Shown here: one piece after another, positions 39,767 through 49,981 of the stretch
How positions within the stretch are numbered: position 1 is the stretch's first letter
How the letters are laid out: each line of letters opens with the position of its first letter
The notes under the pieces: generated by a model
What the model was told of the DNA's origin: nothing
The model's database searches: none
Seen by the model: the letters and a program-made list of their open reading frames with translations, nothing else
Made by a program: the position numbers and the translations under genes
Assembly: GCA_951640165.1 (NCBI GenBank)
Contig: OX621256.1
Span: forward strand, 3,658,001-3,722,000
DNA: 64,000 bases
Direction of reading: 5' to 3'
From: Pseudoips prasinana
Lineage: Eukaryota > Arthropoda > Insecta > Lepidoptera > Nolidae

Positions 39767-42748
39767 TTATACATTTGAGTTACATACAATGCACCTCTGC
39801 GCTACTTCTGCGAATTTTGGCAGGCTACAGTAGTATATGTCAATTTCCGCTGCTATTAAATTTATGAGTCGTATGGCACGCGACACGGGGGCGAACTTGA
39901 GTAAGTTCGTTCTTGCTACCGGTACGCTGAGCGTAGCGGGGCGGCGGCGCGCGCCCACGTAGCCATCAGGGGCGCACAGCCGCAGCTCCGAGAGCACGGC
40001 TGGGTGGTATAGATGGCCGCGCAGTACGCGCCATACGTATATGACTAGTGCCACATCGCGCCGCACGCTTAGCCGCTCGTATCCGACCATACCAAGCACA
40101 AACAAGCTTGGGTACATCAGTGGGTACATGGGGTACACTCCGTATTCTTTGTTGTATAAAAATCGAGAAAATTTATTTTGAATTTTTTCCACCATAAGGC
40201 TGTATTTAGCCTCATGTGGGTTCCAAATAAATGATGTTGATTCGAGATGACTCCGAACGAGGGCGTTGTATAACATCTTTACAAGTAAAAGATTATTGAA
40301 ATCCTTACAATTTCTCAAAATGAAACCTAAATTTCTAAATGACTTGTTGCAGATGTCAATAATGTGCTTACGAAACGTTAACTCAGGTACCATTTCGACC
40401 CCTAAGTCTCGAGTATAATTAAAGCGTGGAATCAACGCACTATCCATTTTATATGTATAATGCTGTGGAGCCCTGGCCCGACTATAGCTCATTACTCCGC
40501 ACTTAGCTACATTAAAACCTAGCTTGTTGGCATAGCTCCACTGCACTATCCGGTCGATGTCTCCCTGCAATCGTCCAGCGTCCGAGTCGTCTACTATCGG
40601 CAGATACACCTTAAGGTCATCTGCAAACAGCAGACAGTCGGCATGCTGGACAACTGCCGGCAGACCATTGATCATAATAATGAATTCCAGGGGCCCTAGG
40701 TTAGACCCCTGACTAATTCCTGAAAGAGTAAAGTATGGCCTAGATTTATATCCCTCATACTCCACGTATTGTCTGCGTTCTCCCAGATAGCTTGCGAAGA
40801 ATTTGAGTAAGTGCGACGTAAATCCAAGCGCCGCCATCTTAGACAGCAGACAATCATTATTAACGGTGTCAAAGGCCCTTCGGAAATCGAAGTACGCGCA
40901 GTCTACCTGCCCTCCTGCATCAATGACAGGTGCTAGGTACGTCATAAACGACAATAGGTTACTCCCCGTACTTCGTCCTGGCCGGAAACCGTGCTGCGCG
41001 TCCGTCATTTGGGAGCTGATTTGCGTGTAAATACACGCGTGTAATGCAGACTCAAATACTTTGGCGAACGCCGACAGCACCGCTACCGGCCTATAACCAC
41101 TAACGTCATCACTTGCACTACCCTTCGGGACTGGTATTACTCTCGTAATTTTCCATCGATCTGGATATAGGCCTTCCTTTAAGCACATATTAAATACGTG
41201 CAACAAGGGCTTCCAGAGCACCTCGCGACAATCCTTCACGATATACGGTGGTATCCCATCAGGCCCCACTGAGTGCTTGGGCTTGAGGTGGTTGAGCGCT
41301 GAGCGCAGTTCCCGTGCGCTGAGTTGACCTACGTGCACCCGCGCTGCGCCCGCTCTCGTGCCCGCCGACCGCTCTGCTTCAACCGGATCTAAAACCGGGC
41401 GCTCCGTGCTATAAACGGAGTGAAAAAATGAAGCAAAACATTCGGCACCATTTTCTTCATTCAATACTACCCCATCCTTTTTTACTACATTTTTGAAGCG
41501 CTTGCATTGTTTACTTCTAATGTAATTCCAGAAAGATTTCGGATCATTTTTAATGTTTAATTGTAGCCTACGCTGATAAGCTTCATAGGTCGATATAAGT
41601 TTTCGTTTAACCAATGACCGATACCGAGAAAACGTTTCGTAATCACACGTTGATCGTGTTGTTTTATAAATTTTATGATACTTCGATTTAACCTTAATAT
41701 CGTTTATTAAATCTGAGGTGTACCATTCTGGATAAGTGTACCTATCACTCGTTTTAGGCTTATTATATTTGATTTTTCTAGGCGTATATTCGCTAATGGC
41801 GTCGTTGATAATACTATAGAAATAGTTCAACGCCTCTTCCGAATTTTTAATTTTATACAAAGCTTCCCAGTCTAACATGCCAAATTTTTCGTACAACCTA
41901 GAAAAATTACACTTAGTAAAATTCCAGGAAGTGTAAAGGCTGTTATTAACGTCTATACTATCCTGTACATGCATCTGCCTCACATCATGATTCGACCTTA
42001 AAGTTACTTTAATATCCAGCGGGGGATGATGAACGTCAATACCTACCAACGGGTCATCCGAGCCTTTTACCACTATGTCACCCTCCGATAGCGTAGTCAA
42101 TACTAAGTCTAAAGTACGATTATTAATATTACATATGTTATTTACCTGCCGAAATTCACAGAACGCTGCAAAATATTCAAAATAACTTTGAACTTCAACC
42201 GTTGCCGAAGGCATGTTAAAATCACCCAGCACTATCACTGATTCATACTTAGTACATATAGTTTCCATAATTTGAAATAACTGCATATATTCATTATAAT
42301 TACACGCTGGTGGAATATACACCACGCAACACAAAAATAACAAAATATTTCTACAGCTGACTTTTGCACAGACAATCTCAAATAAGGCCGTGTCTACATT
42401 ATCGATGCGCACTTGACAAATATCGAATCGAGAGGATACCGCCACGAACACACCTCCTTGTTTCCTTCCATCTGATCGATCGCACCGTAATATCTTATAT
42501 CCGAGAGGAACAATTTCTCCGTCTTTAATAGAAGTGTTTAAACCAGACTCAGTAACTGCAAATAGGTCATGTGTTGATGCCAACAAATTAGTGTAGAAAG
42601 TTTTTGTCTTCGTTCGCAGTCCCCGGACGTTTTGGTAATACACTTGTATGGACTTAGTGGTTTGCTTCCTTTCCTTAAGCGGGCTTCTGTGAGTTTCGAA
42701 ACCAGACCCATTCCTTAAATTGAGTATTAACCGGCCAACTATCCACAC
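39767..42748 (-). CDS. LINE ORF2: APE endonuclease + reverse transcriptase
   Basis: About 990 aa without a stop. APE-type endonuclease: VYYQNVRGLRTKTK (36-49), TESGLN (66-71), VVYIPPACNYNEY (142-154), IVLGDFNMPS (172-181), TLDLVLT (212-218), IDVHHPPLDI (237-246; the usual SDH reads DVH). Reverse transcriptase: HSVGPDGIPPYIVKD (492-506), GYRPVAVLSAFAKVFES, QHGFRPGRSTGSNLLSF, YFDFRRAFDTVNND (619-632), SGISQGSNLGPLEF (676-689), LLFADD (706-711). No RNase H domain. The frame has no ATG before about residue 155; the listed start codon is GTG. It overlaps ORF1 by 74 nt in another frame, so translation probably depends on re-initiation or frameshifting. CR1/Daphne-like is my best clade guess. Confidence 0.9.
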   Translation of the reverse strand: MWIVGRLILNLRNGSGFETHRSPLKERKQTTKSIQVYYQNVRGLRTKTKTFYTNLLASTHDLFAVTESGLNTSIKDGEIVPLGYKILRCDRSDGRKQGGVFVAVSSRFDICQVRIDNVDTALFEIVCAKVSCRNILLFLCCVVYIPPACNYNEYMQLFQIMETICTKYESVIVLGDFNMPSATVEVQSYFEYFAAFCEFRQVNNICNINNRTLDLVLTTLSEGDIVVKGSDDPLVGIDVHHPPLDIKVTLRSNHDVRQMHVQDSIDVNNSLYTSWNFTKCNFSRLYEKFGMLDWEALYKIKNSEEALNYFYSIINDAISEYTPRKIKYNKPKTSDRYTYPEWYTSDLINDIKVKSKYHKIYKTTRSTCDYETFSRYRSLVKRKLISTYEAYQRRLQLNIKNDPKSFWNYIRSKQCKRFKNVVKKDGVVLNEENGAECFASFFHSVYSTERPVLDPVEAERSAGTRAGAARVHVGQLSARELRSALNHLKPKHSVGPDGIPPYIVKDCREVLWKPLLHVFNMCLKEGLYPDRWKITRVIPVPKGSASDDVSGYRPVAVLSAFAKVFESALHACIYTQISSQMTDAQHGFRPGRSTGSNLLSFMTYLAPVIDAGGQVDCAYFDFRRAFDTVNNDCLLSKMAALGFTSHLLKFFASYLGERRQYVEYEGYKSRPYFTLSGISQGSNLGPLEFIIMINGLPAVVQHADCLLFADDLKVYLPIVDDSDAGRLQGDIDRIVQWSYANKLGFNVAKCGVMSYSRARAPQHYTYKMDSALIPRFNYTRDLGVEMVPELTFRKHIIDICNKSFRNLGFILRNCKDFNNLLLVKMLYNALVRSHLESTSFIWNPHEAKYSLMVEKIQNKFSRFLYNKEYGVYPMYPLMYPSLFVLGMVGYERLSVRRDVALVIYVWRVLRGHLYHPAVLSELRLCAPDGYVGARRRPATLSVPVARTNLLKFAPVSRAIRLINLIAAEIDIYYCSLPKFAEVAQRCIVCNSNV

Positions 42749-43505
42749 TGTTCACTTTGTCGAATTCAGACTCTGGTACGCCTACCCTAAACGATGCGTA
42801 ATCCCTTTTAGATTTAGGGACAATTTTTTCCACTTTGACATCGTCTGAGGTACAAATGGACTTTACGTGCTCCGTTATCGCCTCGACTGAGGTTTCAGGA
42901 TGCAACGACCAAATATGTATGTACTTCTTTTTTTGAATAGCTTGGAAAGAAGAAATCTGTGAATTTCCTCCTTTTAAAATGGTTTTTGAATCCACCTTAG
43001 TTTTCTTCCGACTAACAATCTTCCAACTCCCATCATTATTGGAAGCACATGAGATTTCTTCATCATTTTTCCGTTGTTGAATCGGTACCTTTTTTTCATC
43101 CGTATCACTGCTCTGTGTAATCGCGGCCTTAGCTTTAGTGCGTTCCGTCGCTCGGCGCGCGCGTAACGTTACATTGGAGTCGTCTTGCGATGTCGCCGAA
43201 GCATTCGCTGCAATCACCGTTGTCCCGCTCGCACTTTGCCGCACTGCTATCTTAGTCGCATCTTCTGTTTCGCTCACACCCGATGCAGTCGATGCTACCA
43301 GACGGTTTATTTTAGTGGTTAACTCACCAACTACCTTCACTAAATTATTAATGGTGGTAACATAATTATCAATCGTCAACTGTTGATCTTCAATTTTCTT
43401 ATTTTGGGCCTCAATTAATGAAGATTGGGCCGTGATCTTCGAGGTCAAAGTTATCACTTTCTTCGACAGTTCGCCAATAGCCGTATCGGCGCCAACTTGC
43501 GGCAT
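42675..43505 (-). CDS. LINE ORF1 protein (coiled coil + RRM-like C-terminal region)
   Basis: About 276 aa from ATG 43505 (MPQVGADTAIGELSKKVITL); the open frame extends nine codons further upstream without an ATG. Residues about 8-65 form a heptad-like coiled coil (IGELSKKVITLTSKI, NKKIEDQQLTIDNYVTTINN). A Ser/Thr/Lys-rich linker follows, then a C-terminal domain KYIHIWSLHPETSVEAITEH, VEKIVPKSKRDYASFRVGV, WPVNTQFKEWVWFR, which resembles the RRM-like nucleic-acid-binding end of insect LINE ORF1 proteins. It should trimerise and coat element RNA. Its last 74 nt overlap ORF2. Confidence 0.85.
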   Translation of the reverse strand: MPQVGADTAIGELSKKVITLTSKITAQSSLIEAQNKKIEDQQLTIDNYVTTINNLVKVVGELTTKINRLVASTASGVSETEDATKIAVRQSASGTTVIAANASATSQDDSNVTLRARRATERTKAKAAITQSSDTDEKKVPIQQRKNDEEISCASNNDGSWKIVSRKKTKVDSKTILKGGNSQISSFQAIQKKKYIHIWSLHPETSVEAITEHVKSICTSDDVKVEKIVPKSKRDYASFRVGVPESEFDKVNSVDSWPVNTQFKEWVWFRNSQKPA

Positions 43506-43566
43506 TTTAACAATAAAATTATTAAAAACCAACGGAGACTAAGTTCGCGTGTACAACTGTTAATAT

Positions 43567-43736
43567 TACATACATACTTATATAGATAGATAAATACTTA
43601 TATACATAGAAAACATCCATGACTCAGAAACAAATATTCGTGCTCATCACACATATATTTACACTTACCGGGATTCGAACCCAGGACCACCAGTTTCGTA
43701 GGCAGGAGCACTACCAACTAGGCTACGGTGACCGTC
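43567..43736 (-). repeat. SINE A, 5' half, split by the two-ORF LINE
   Basis: ACATACTTATATAGATAGAT ... CATCCATGACTCAGAAACAA ... CGGGATTCGAACCCAGGACC ... AGGCTACGGTGACCGTC. Continues the half at 39574-39656. Confidence 0.85.
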
Positions 43737-43975
43737 AAAAACCGTAACAGGGAGTTAATTTTACTTTACTTCATCATAATCATCATCATATTAGCTTACA
43801 GGGTCTGTCCACTGTGGGTCTTGCGCTGCCCGCATCCAGCGGCATCTCGTGACCCTTTTAAGATTTTCGGTCTGCCTATCTTAAGGTCTCTACTCGAGAA
43901 TTTTGGAACGAAGAAAAAAATCTTACGAAAAGTTGTCACGACACTTTTTGCAGCTGTGCGGCGTGCGCATGTTTC

Positions 43976-44008
<33 letters not shown>

Positions 44009-44583
44009 TGTAGACAGCAGGCCAGATATTTTCATTTCTATTTCGCATTGAACAGTGTGGTGTCGCGACGATTATTTTTGTTGAGTGTATACAGGTTTTT
44101 TGTACATAATAAATAATAACAAATAACTTCGTTCCATCCGGGTGTCCCTTGACACCGCTCAAGTTTTTTTTTGTCTTTGTTTCTTTCTAAATAGTTTTAC
44201 TAGTACAAATATTGTTTTAACTTGCATTTTACAAGAGCTCTTAATGTGTCTATCTGATAAAAACCATTTCCATTTTCACTATCTTAGCCACCGCCCTACA
44301 CTAGCAATATTACGCACCAAATATTGGAAACGTTAGATATCTTCTATCCAGCTCATGGAACTGCAGATTAAATCTAGAGACAGGTCATAAACCGTCTAGA
44401 CAGCAGAGAGACGTATGAGGGGATAACTCACTACGACTACCGAATTAACATACCCCCGTATCACAATGCTGAGAAAACACAACTATGTGTGGTATATAAG
44501 GGAAAATGGTGGAAATTCTAGAATTAAAGTTAAATAATATTTCAGCAAATAGCAAAATTCCTCTATATCCTTTTATAAACCTA
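43737..44583. other. No gene seen; repeat patches and (TC)n
   Basis: ATCATAATCATCATCATATT followed by GTCCACTGTGGGTCTTGCGC, perhaps a retroelement end; (TC)n microsatellite at 43984-44008; the remainder is unassigned. Confidence 0.5.
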
Positions 44584-44896
44584 CTAGCTGTGCCCCGCGG
44601 TTTTACCCGCGTTAAATTTTATAAATTATCATAGCTCCTTCCCCGTAGGTGATAATATGTAGCCTATATGTTGACCCGACTGCTTAGTAATATTCAAGCA
44701 AAATTTGAAGTAAATCCTTGCAGTACTTTTTAAGTTTAGCCCGGACATACATACAGACAAACAGACACACAGACAAAAATTCTAAAAACTATATTTTTGG
44801 CTTCGATACCCATTGTAGATAACGCCCCAAGTATCCTTTTAAAAAAATATTCAACGTACAGTTTTGACTTTCCTACGATTTCATTATATGTATAGA
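44584..44896 (-). mobile_element. Non-autonomous Helitron, 320-bp subfamily (minus)
   Basis: A|CTAGCTGTGCCCCGCGGTTT ... TTATATGTATAGA|T; small internal deletion (GTAGGTGATAATATGTAGCC lacks the AGCGTG of 24540). Confidence 0.88.
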
Positions 44897-44904
44897 TTAA
44901 AAGT

Positions 44905-45141
44905 CTTAGAGCTCATACACATGAGCGGCATGTTACCAGCGGCAGAGGCAACTGTAGCCGTCGACAAGTCGGTAGCAGCTGTCGAGCTTTAGCGACACTT
45001 GCAGTTGTAATCAGTCGACTGCATATATTTTAAGAGTATCTCATTTTACGAATTTGTAAAATGAGTTCCAGTGACGAAAATGATGTTGAATTGCTAATAG
45101 TGGCAATAAAAAGAATGCTTGTATTTGGAATTATAAATTAA
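44905..45141 (+). pseudogene. PIF/Harbinger-like 5' end and transposase N terminus
   Basis: GAGCTCATACACATGAGCGG ... CGACAAGTCGGTAGCAGCTG resembles the ends of PIF/Harbinger DNA transposons. It is followed by ATG 45061 with MSSSDENDVELLIVAIKRML and a stop at 45139-45141. Insect Harbinger transposases often start MSSSD/E followed by an acidic-hydrophobic run, so this is a plausible remnant of 26 codons. The DDE domain and right end are missing. Confidence 0.45.
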
Positions 45142-45231
45142 AGTTGTTATAATAGTCATAAAACCATAAATGAAAAAAGCGTTACTGGTAAGTGTATTAT
45201 TTGTTTTAATGCGTTATAAAAATACCATAGA

Positions 45232-45312
45232 TGTTTTTTTTATATCACAGGGCGACAAACGAGCCTGATGGTAAGTGATCACCGCCCCCCATGGACACTC
45301 GCGACACCAGAG
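45232..45312 (-). repeat. Dispersed repeat H (minus)
   Basis: TATCACAGGGCGACAAACGA, CCTGATGGTAAGTGATCACC, GCCCCCCATGGACACTCGCG; inverse of 7236-7320 and longer. Confidence 0.55.
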
Positions 45313-45862
45313 GAGTCGCGGGTGCGTATGTATTATGATTACAACATAACAGGGTGTTTGAGGGTGTGCGTTAATTACGTTACATGTTGCATAAAAAATT
45401 AAAATTAAGTCGAATTGGTAACCACTCGAGCTTTCTACGAAATTCGGAGACGTAATCGCATTTTCAGAGTCCAATACGAATCTAGTACAGAAATGTTCTT
45501 ATTTTAATTACGTTCCTATTTTATCTGTTATATATGTTATGTTTACTAATTTAATTAACCTGTTTTATATTCAATTATTTCAATGGTCGATGTTCATGTC
45601 TACTACTGACTTGCTCTATAACAATATACCTACCCACATTGGAAATGATAGCATTATAACTCTGTCTTTAAAGAAAATTTTATCAAATTGTGTGTCCACT
45701 AATGTCTATCATAGTCAGTTTTTTTTCTTAATCTTACTATTTATATGCTGTGGATATCTGTAATAGTCACAACACAAGTAATGTATATTTAAATAACTTA
45801 CTATCATTAATATCTCAGTGTATATAATGTTGATATTCCTTGATAAATAAAATAAATAATAA
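45313..45862. other. No gene seen
   Basis: AT-rich, with two ORFs of 74-86 codons lacking recognisable motifs. Confidence 0.45.
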
Positions 45863-46195
45863 TTATGTCCTCCTAACCCAATTTTGGCTACGGCGGCCAG
45901 TATCAACAGAGATTAGCCATCTGCGCGGGACATATTATAGTGCACAAGTGTGTGCGCAAACACATGGGCACATTCTATTGCATCACTCTCATGATCCGAC
46001 GCCTAGAAACACGACCGGAAAGAGGTCAGATACAGGACCGATGGCTTTACGAGCTCTCCGACACAGGAGTGTATAATACCGCCAACTTCCAGACTTCGAT
46101 GATGAGATATTTTTCTTTTTACAGAAAACGTTGACCCAGAATTTGAACCCACGACCTCTTTTTCTACGGGTGAACACACCACCGCTAGACCAACG
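45863..46195 (-). repeat. SINE family B (minus)
   Basis: ATGTCCTCCTAACCCAATTT ... ATTAGCCATCTGCGCGGGAC ... GAACCCACGACCTCTTTTTC ... CGCTAGACCAACGA; head box B inverted and slightly changed. Confidence 0.8.
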
Positions 46196-46197
46196 AT

Positions 46198-46399
46198 AAA
46201 TAAACTAAGTTAATGTTTTTAAACTTTCGCGATTTGTACACATTTTTTATATACTGTGGACACGGGTCTCATTAGTCGACCCGTGACCACGGCTGGTGCC
46301 ATCTATGCCGAAACGTCGGGTAACCAAGGTAATGATTTACCTAAATATTTATCGCGATGAGACCCGTGTCCACAGTATATCAAAAATAAACTAAGTTAC
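46198..46399. mobile_element. Element with 24-bp inverted arms and 14-bp flanking direct repeats
   Basis: AATAAACTAAGTTA occurs at about 46198-46211 and 46386-46399. Between them 46249-46272 (ATATACTGTGGACACGGGTC...) is the exact inverse of 46357-46380. The centre holds GACCCGTGACCACGGC and GCCGAAACGTCGGGTAACC. The long direct repeats suggest a target duplication from retroposition; the inverted arms are internal. Confidence 0.65.
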
Positions 46400-46564
46400 C
46401 AAAGAGGATCGAATACAAAGCCTTTTAAATATTGACTCTTAGCTATAGCTTCGATAGCATTAATTAAGGAGGGAAGACTGGATACTAATGAGTAGTCTTT
46501 ATCGAGACAAACTAATTAACTGAATAATTAGGCGTTTAGTAGTACAATAGTAACAGTAGCACTA

Positions 46565-46718
46565 TAGGTAAGTACAGAAGCCAGCACATCAAGCTACCCC
46601 AAACTGTCAGATTTCCCCAATTGAAAGTGAACTTTATGCTTTAATGATAAAGTTGAAAATCTATAAAAGAAATTTGACAGATTGGGTTAGGTTGATGTGC
46701 TGGCGTCTGTACCTACTA
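46565..46718. mobile_element. MITE of 154 bp with approx. 48-bp terminal inverted repeats
   Basis: TAGGTAAGTACAGAAGCCAG, CACATCAAGCTACCCC, AAACTGTCAGATTT pairs with AAATTTGACAGATTGGGTTA, GGTTGATGTGCTGGCG, TCTGTACCTACTA. Possible TA target. A half copy is at 52588-52661. Confidence 0.8.
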
Positions 46719-46837
46719 GGAATACTGGGAACAAAGTCTCAACTTAATTTGATTGGATTAGTTAAACGCTGTTTTAATTTTAATTTAGTTTGCTCGACTG
46801 TGGTCAAAAACTATGTTACATAATATTGCATTCGTAT

Positions 46838-47150
46838 AATAATGTCCTCCTAGTCAAATCTCAGCCACGTCGGCCAGTCTCAATAGAGATTAGCCATCTG
46901 CGCGGAACATATTATGGAGCTCAAGTGTGCAAGCAAACACAGGAGCGCTTTCTATTCCATCAATCTCATGATACGATGGGACCCTAGCGACACGACCGGA
47001 AAGAGGTCAGGAACAGGACCGACAGCTCTACGTGCTCTCCTAGTCAGTCTTCACTCCCAGATTTTATCACTTTGGCGCGACCCAGGATTTGAACACGGAA
47101 CCTCGTCCTCTGTGAGTGAACACGCTACCGCTAGACCAACGAGGCATTCA
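46838..47150 (-). repeat. SINE family B (minus), internally shortened
   Basis: ATGTCCTCCTAGTCAAATCT ... GATTAGCCATCTGCGCGG ... GAAAGAGGTCAGGAACAGGA ... CGCTAGACCAACGAGGCATT. About 40 bp shorter between 47045 and 47080 than the reference. Confidence 0.78.
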
Positions 47151-47164
47151 TATAGAAAAATAAT

Positions 47165-47300
47165 AAAGATAAAGAATTGCCAACGACGTTGCAAGGGTCG
47201 CAGGAAACCGCTGGATACGGCAGCACAAGACCGGCAATTGTGGAGATCCTGGGGCGAGGCCTTTGTCCAGCAGTAGACGTCTTTCGGCTGATATGATGAT
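47165..47300 (+). pseudogene. RTE-like LINE ORF C-terminal fragment
   Basis: Reads (with one frame change) ..RVAGNRWIRQHKTGN / AAQDRQLWRSWGEAFVQQ then stop, followed by a (ATGATG)n tail. The A-Q-D-R-x-x-W-R-x-x-G-E-A-F pattern is the end of RTE-type ORFs. Confidence 0.65.
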
Positions 47301-48089
47301 GGAGATGATAATGATGATCAATAATTCAATATTATCATATAGGACATAATATTATTTAAAATAATTAATGAAAGTTAATCGTAAATACGAACATGTTGTT
47401 AGTGTCATCTAATGAATTACCGCTATTAATTATTTATTTTCCATTCTATATGAGACTGCGGGTTTTTGGCGCCAACGTGGAATCATCGACATCGAGGCAA
47501 TGTTATATTTTCAAAAACTGGTGTAAATTCAATATGATATTATGTGTAAATATAGTGGATTTTTAGACATAACATCTTGAAAACACATGTGGAGGAAAGT
47601 GCCATATTGCCGTGAATTACGATTTTCTGTGTTGAATCTATAACTCCATTGAAAAGTAAAGTCTCCACTGCATTAGTGGGGTAAGTCTTTGAGTTGACTG
47701 TGACGGACTTTACTGGTTTTTGACTGTAACTACGACTTAAAGACAAAAAGGCTTCATAATTCTATAATGGGACCATTATCTATCTTGCCATTGAAGGATT
47801 TAATATCCATGGTGAAGAAGTAATTTAAAAGATGTCAAACTGAAAATCTTGGATCATTCAAACTAAACGTACTAGTTTGTTATATTATCTTTGATTCAAA
47901 CCTCTGCTCACTTTTGCTTTCGGTGTGTTTGCTTTCTTTCGCCTATGAATTGCATAAGCTACTTGACGACCACGACCTTAACATGGATTCCTTTCCCGTT
48001 TTCAAGACGATATCGGTGCATTATGAAAAAATATAACTGTCTGTAATATAAAAACTCGCAGTTTTTTTAAACAATTCATTTTCCATTGT
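47301..48089. other. No gene seen
   Basis: Apparently unique, AT-rich; no ORF over 70 codons and no repeat ends recognised. Confidence 0.45.
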
Positions 48090-48245
48090 ATCATTGTTCT
48101 CGAGTGGCGACCACGAACCAGAAGACGCAGCGTGGACAGGCCCACTACAAGATGGACCGATGATCTTGTGCGGGTCGCTGGAGTAGCTGGATGCGGATGG
48201 TCGAGATCTTTGGGGGAGGCCTTTGCCTAGCAGTCAGCATCTTTG
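48090..48245 (+). pseudogene. RTE-like LINE ORF C-terminal fragment, second
   Basis: TRRRSVDRPTTRWTDDLVRV, AGVAGCGWSRSL, GEAFA then stop; the R-P-x-x-R-W-x-D-D-[IL]-V-R-V-A-G stretch is characteristic of RTE/BovB-like C termini. One frame shift. Confidence 0.65.
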
Positions 48246-48573
48246 ATGACGGTTATCTATAGTAATTATGGAGATACATATTGCCATTTCTATAATCATT
48301 TTAATATGGGCATTCATAGCCAAAGTTCTTAGGGGCAATGGGTATGTCCCTTTTATATCTCGTACTTAAAACGGTAAAGGCAAATATTGTGAGGAATGTC
48401 TGGCCCTATTGCGAGTTGGCAGACTATCCTCACGATATTTTCCTGCACCAGCGTAGTTGACTGTGGCATGTCTTGCTTTAATGGATGAATAATATTGGCT
48501 AATCTTCTGTCCATCCTTTCTTCATGCACAAGCAACTAAAGTTTGAACGAACGGCTACAATCTATACCAAACA

Positions 48574-48889
48574 TCTTATACATATAATAAAATCGTGGGA
48601 AAGTCAAAACTGTACATTGAATATTATTAAAAAAGGATACTTGCGGCGTGATCTATAATCAATATCGAAGCCAAAAATATAGTTTTTAGAATTTTTGTCT
48701 GTGTGTGTCTGTTTGTCTGTATGTATGTCCGGGCTAAACTCAAAAGGTACTGCATGGATGTATTTTAAATTTTGCATGAATATTACTAAGAGGTCGGGTC
48801 AACATACAGGCTACATATTATCACGCTAGGGGGAGGAGCTGTGATAATTTATAAAGTTTAACGCGGGTAAAACCGCGGGGCACAGCTAG
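48574..48889 (+). mobile_element. Non-autonomous Helitron, complete 316-bp copy
   Basis: A|TCTTATACATATAATAAAAT ... ATTATCACGCTAG ... AACGCGGGTAAAACCGCGGG ... CACAGCTAG|T. Best-preserved copy; use as the reference for the 320-bp subfamily. Hairpin GCGG-GTAAAA-CCGC lies 9 nt before CTAG. Confidence 0.92.
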
Positions 48890-49295
48890 TACTAAATAAA
48901 ACGAACAAATGAATGAACGATCACAATATATACGAGTAGTTAGAGACCAGTAGAACAAAACAAAACTAATTGCTGTCCACCCTTTGAAATGTTGACCATT
49001 AATAATAAACACACTATTGACGGAATTAGACTTGAAGTAGATAAGGGTTAAACGTTTTTAGAAACAAATACACGTATTATTTTAATTGGAAAAGCCATAT
49101 TCAAAGCCTTAAATCTAAAATCTTTAAAGTCGACTGGGTTTTCTCGGCCTGTCTGCCATAATTTGAAATATGGTTTTTTAAATAGCCCAATTTAAAATCT
49201 GGAAAACAAAAATCTAATAATAAGATTAAATCATGAATTAAATTAGTTATTGATTATTATAATAGATTAATGTTACTGATTTCAAACAATATAAT

Positions 49296-49981
49296 CTCTT
49301 GAAACAGACACCGGATAATTGATTTAATGAAAATAATGATTAAATATGATGTATTACTTAACATAATACAAGTAAAAAATAATATCGATTATTATCGTTT
49401 CCAAAGCTTTTTATTAGTTGTGTTTGCAATTATATTTTTAATCTATGCTGACAGTGACAGGTGACAGATTCTAACTCTCAATAATCTATGACCGCTCTCT
49501 ATCCTCACTCGTGTCTGTAGTTTGTTATATTCTCTTTGGTCTCTCGTATCGTCGAGTGGGATTTGAGTATGTTTATATATCCCTCGATAACTGCATTATT
49601 TTTAGGGACTTAAGATATTGCTTAACTTGTACGACCTTTGGTAATATACTGGATACGGGTAATCTCATTTACTCGTTTGACTTTGGCTCGTTATTTTAGA
49701 TTTTACGGCTTATCGATTGGATATTAACACCATTGGCTGTCCATGCGATATGCATTGTGGTACAGCGCAGCGACTACTCTGCGGCGGGGAGCAATTGTAT
49801 TTTATCCCATTTTCACACGGGCCAATCCATAATAAGTTACTATTAAATAGCACTTTAAAAATCAGCTGTTTAATAAAAGTTGTTGCATAACCTGACTATT
49901 ATTAAATCTTATATATAGTCCATAAATCATCCAACCAGTAAAAACTTCATGGATTTTTACTGGTTGGATGATTTATGGACT
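49296..49981 (+). repeat. 680-bp tandem duplication, copy 1
   Basis: From CAGACACCGGATAATTGATT to the palindrome at 49917-49981. Copy 2 starts CAGACACCGGATAATTGATT again at 49997. The ORF of 62 codons within (49511-49699) is repeated with one amino-acid change, but it has no recognisable domain, so shared origin explains it better than selection. Confidence 0.85.
49917..49981. repeat. Perfect 28-bp palindrome at the duplication junction
   Basis: AGTCCATAAATCATCCAACC + AGTAAAAA, loop of 9 nt (49945-49953), then the exact inverse to 49981. The end of copy 2 (50600-50645) has only a diverged half (AGAAGTTGGATGATAATTTA). Confidence 0.9.

Larger units (their letters stand above)
39657..43566 (-). 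mobile_element. Apparently complete two-ORF LINE (CR1/Daphne-like)
   Basis: 3.9 kb inserted in a SINE A copy. On the minus strand: leader of about 60 nt, ORF1, overlapping ORF2, short 3' UTR and an AAATAAATAAAT tail (39657-39690). The 3' and 5' flanks together restore the SINE text CGATAT|ACATACTTATATAG. No long target duplication is visible. The intact frames, the short leader with AACTTAGTC and the precise tail suggest a full-length, young copy. Confidence 0.85.
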
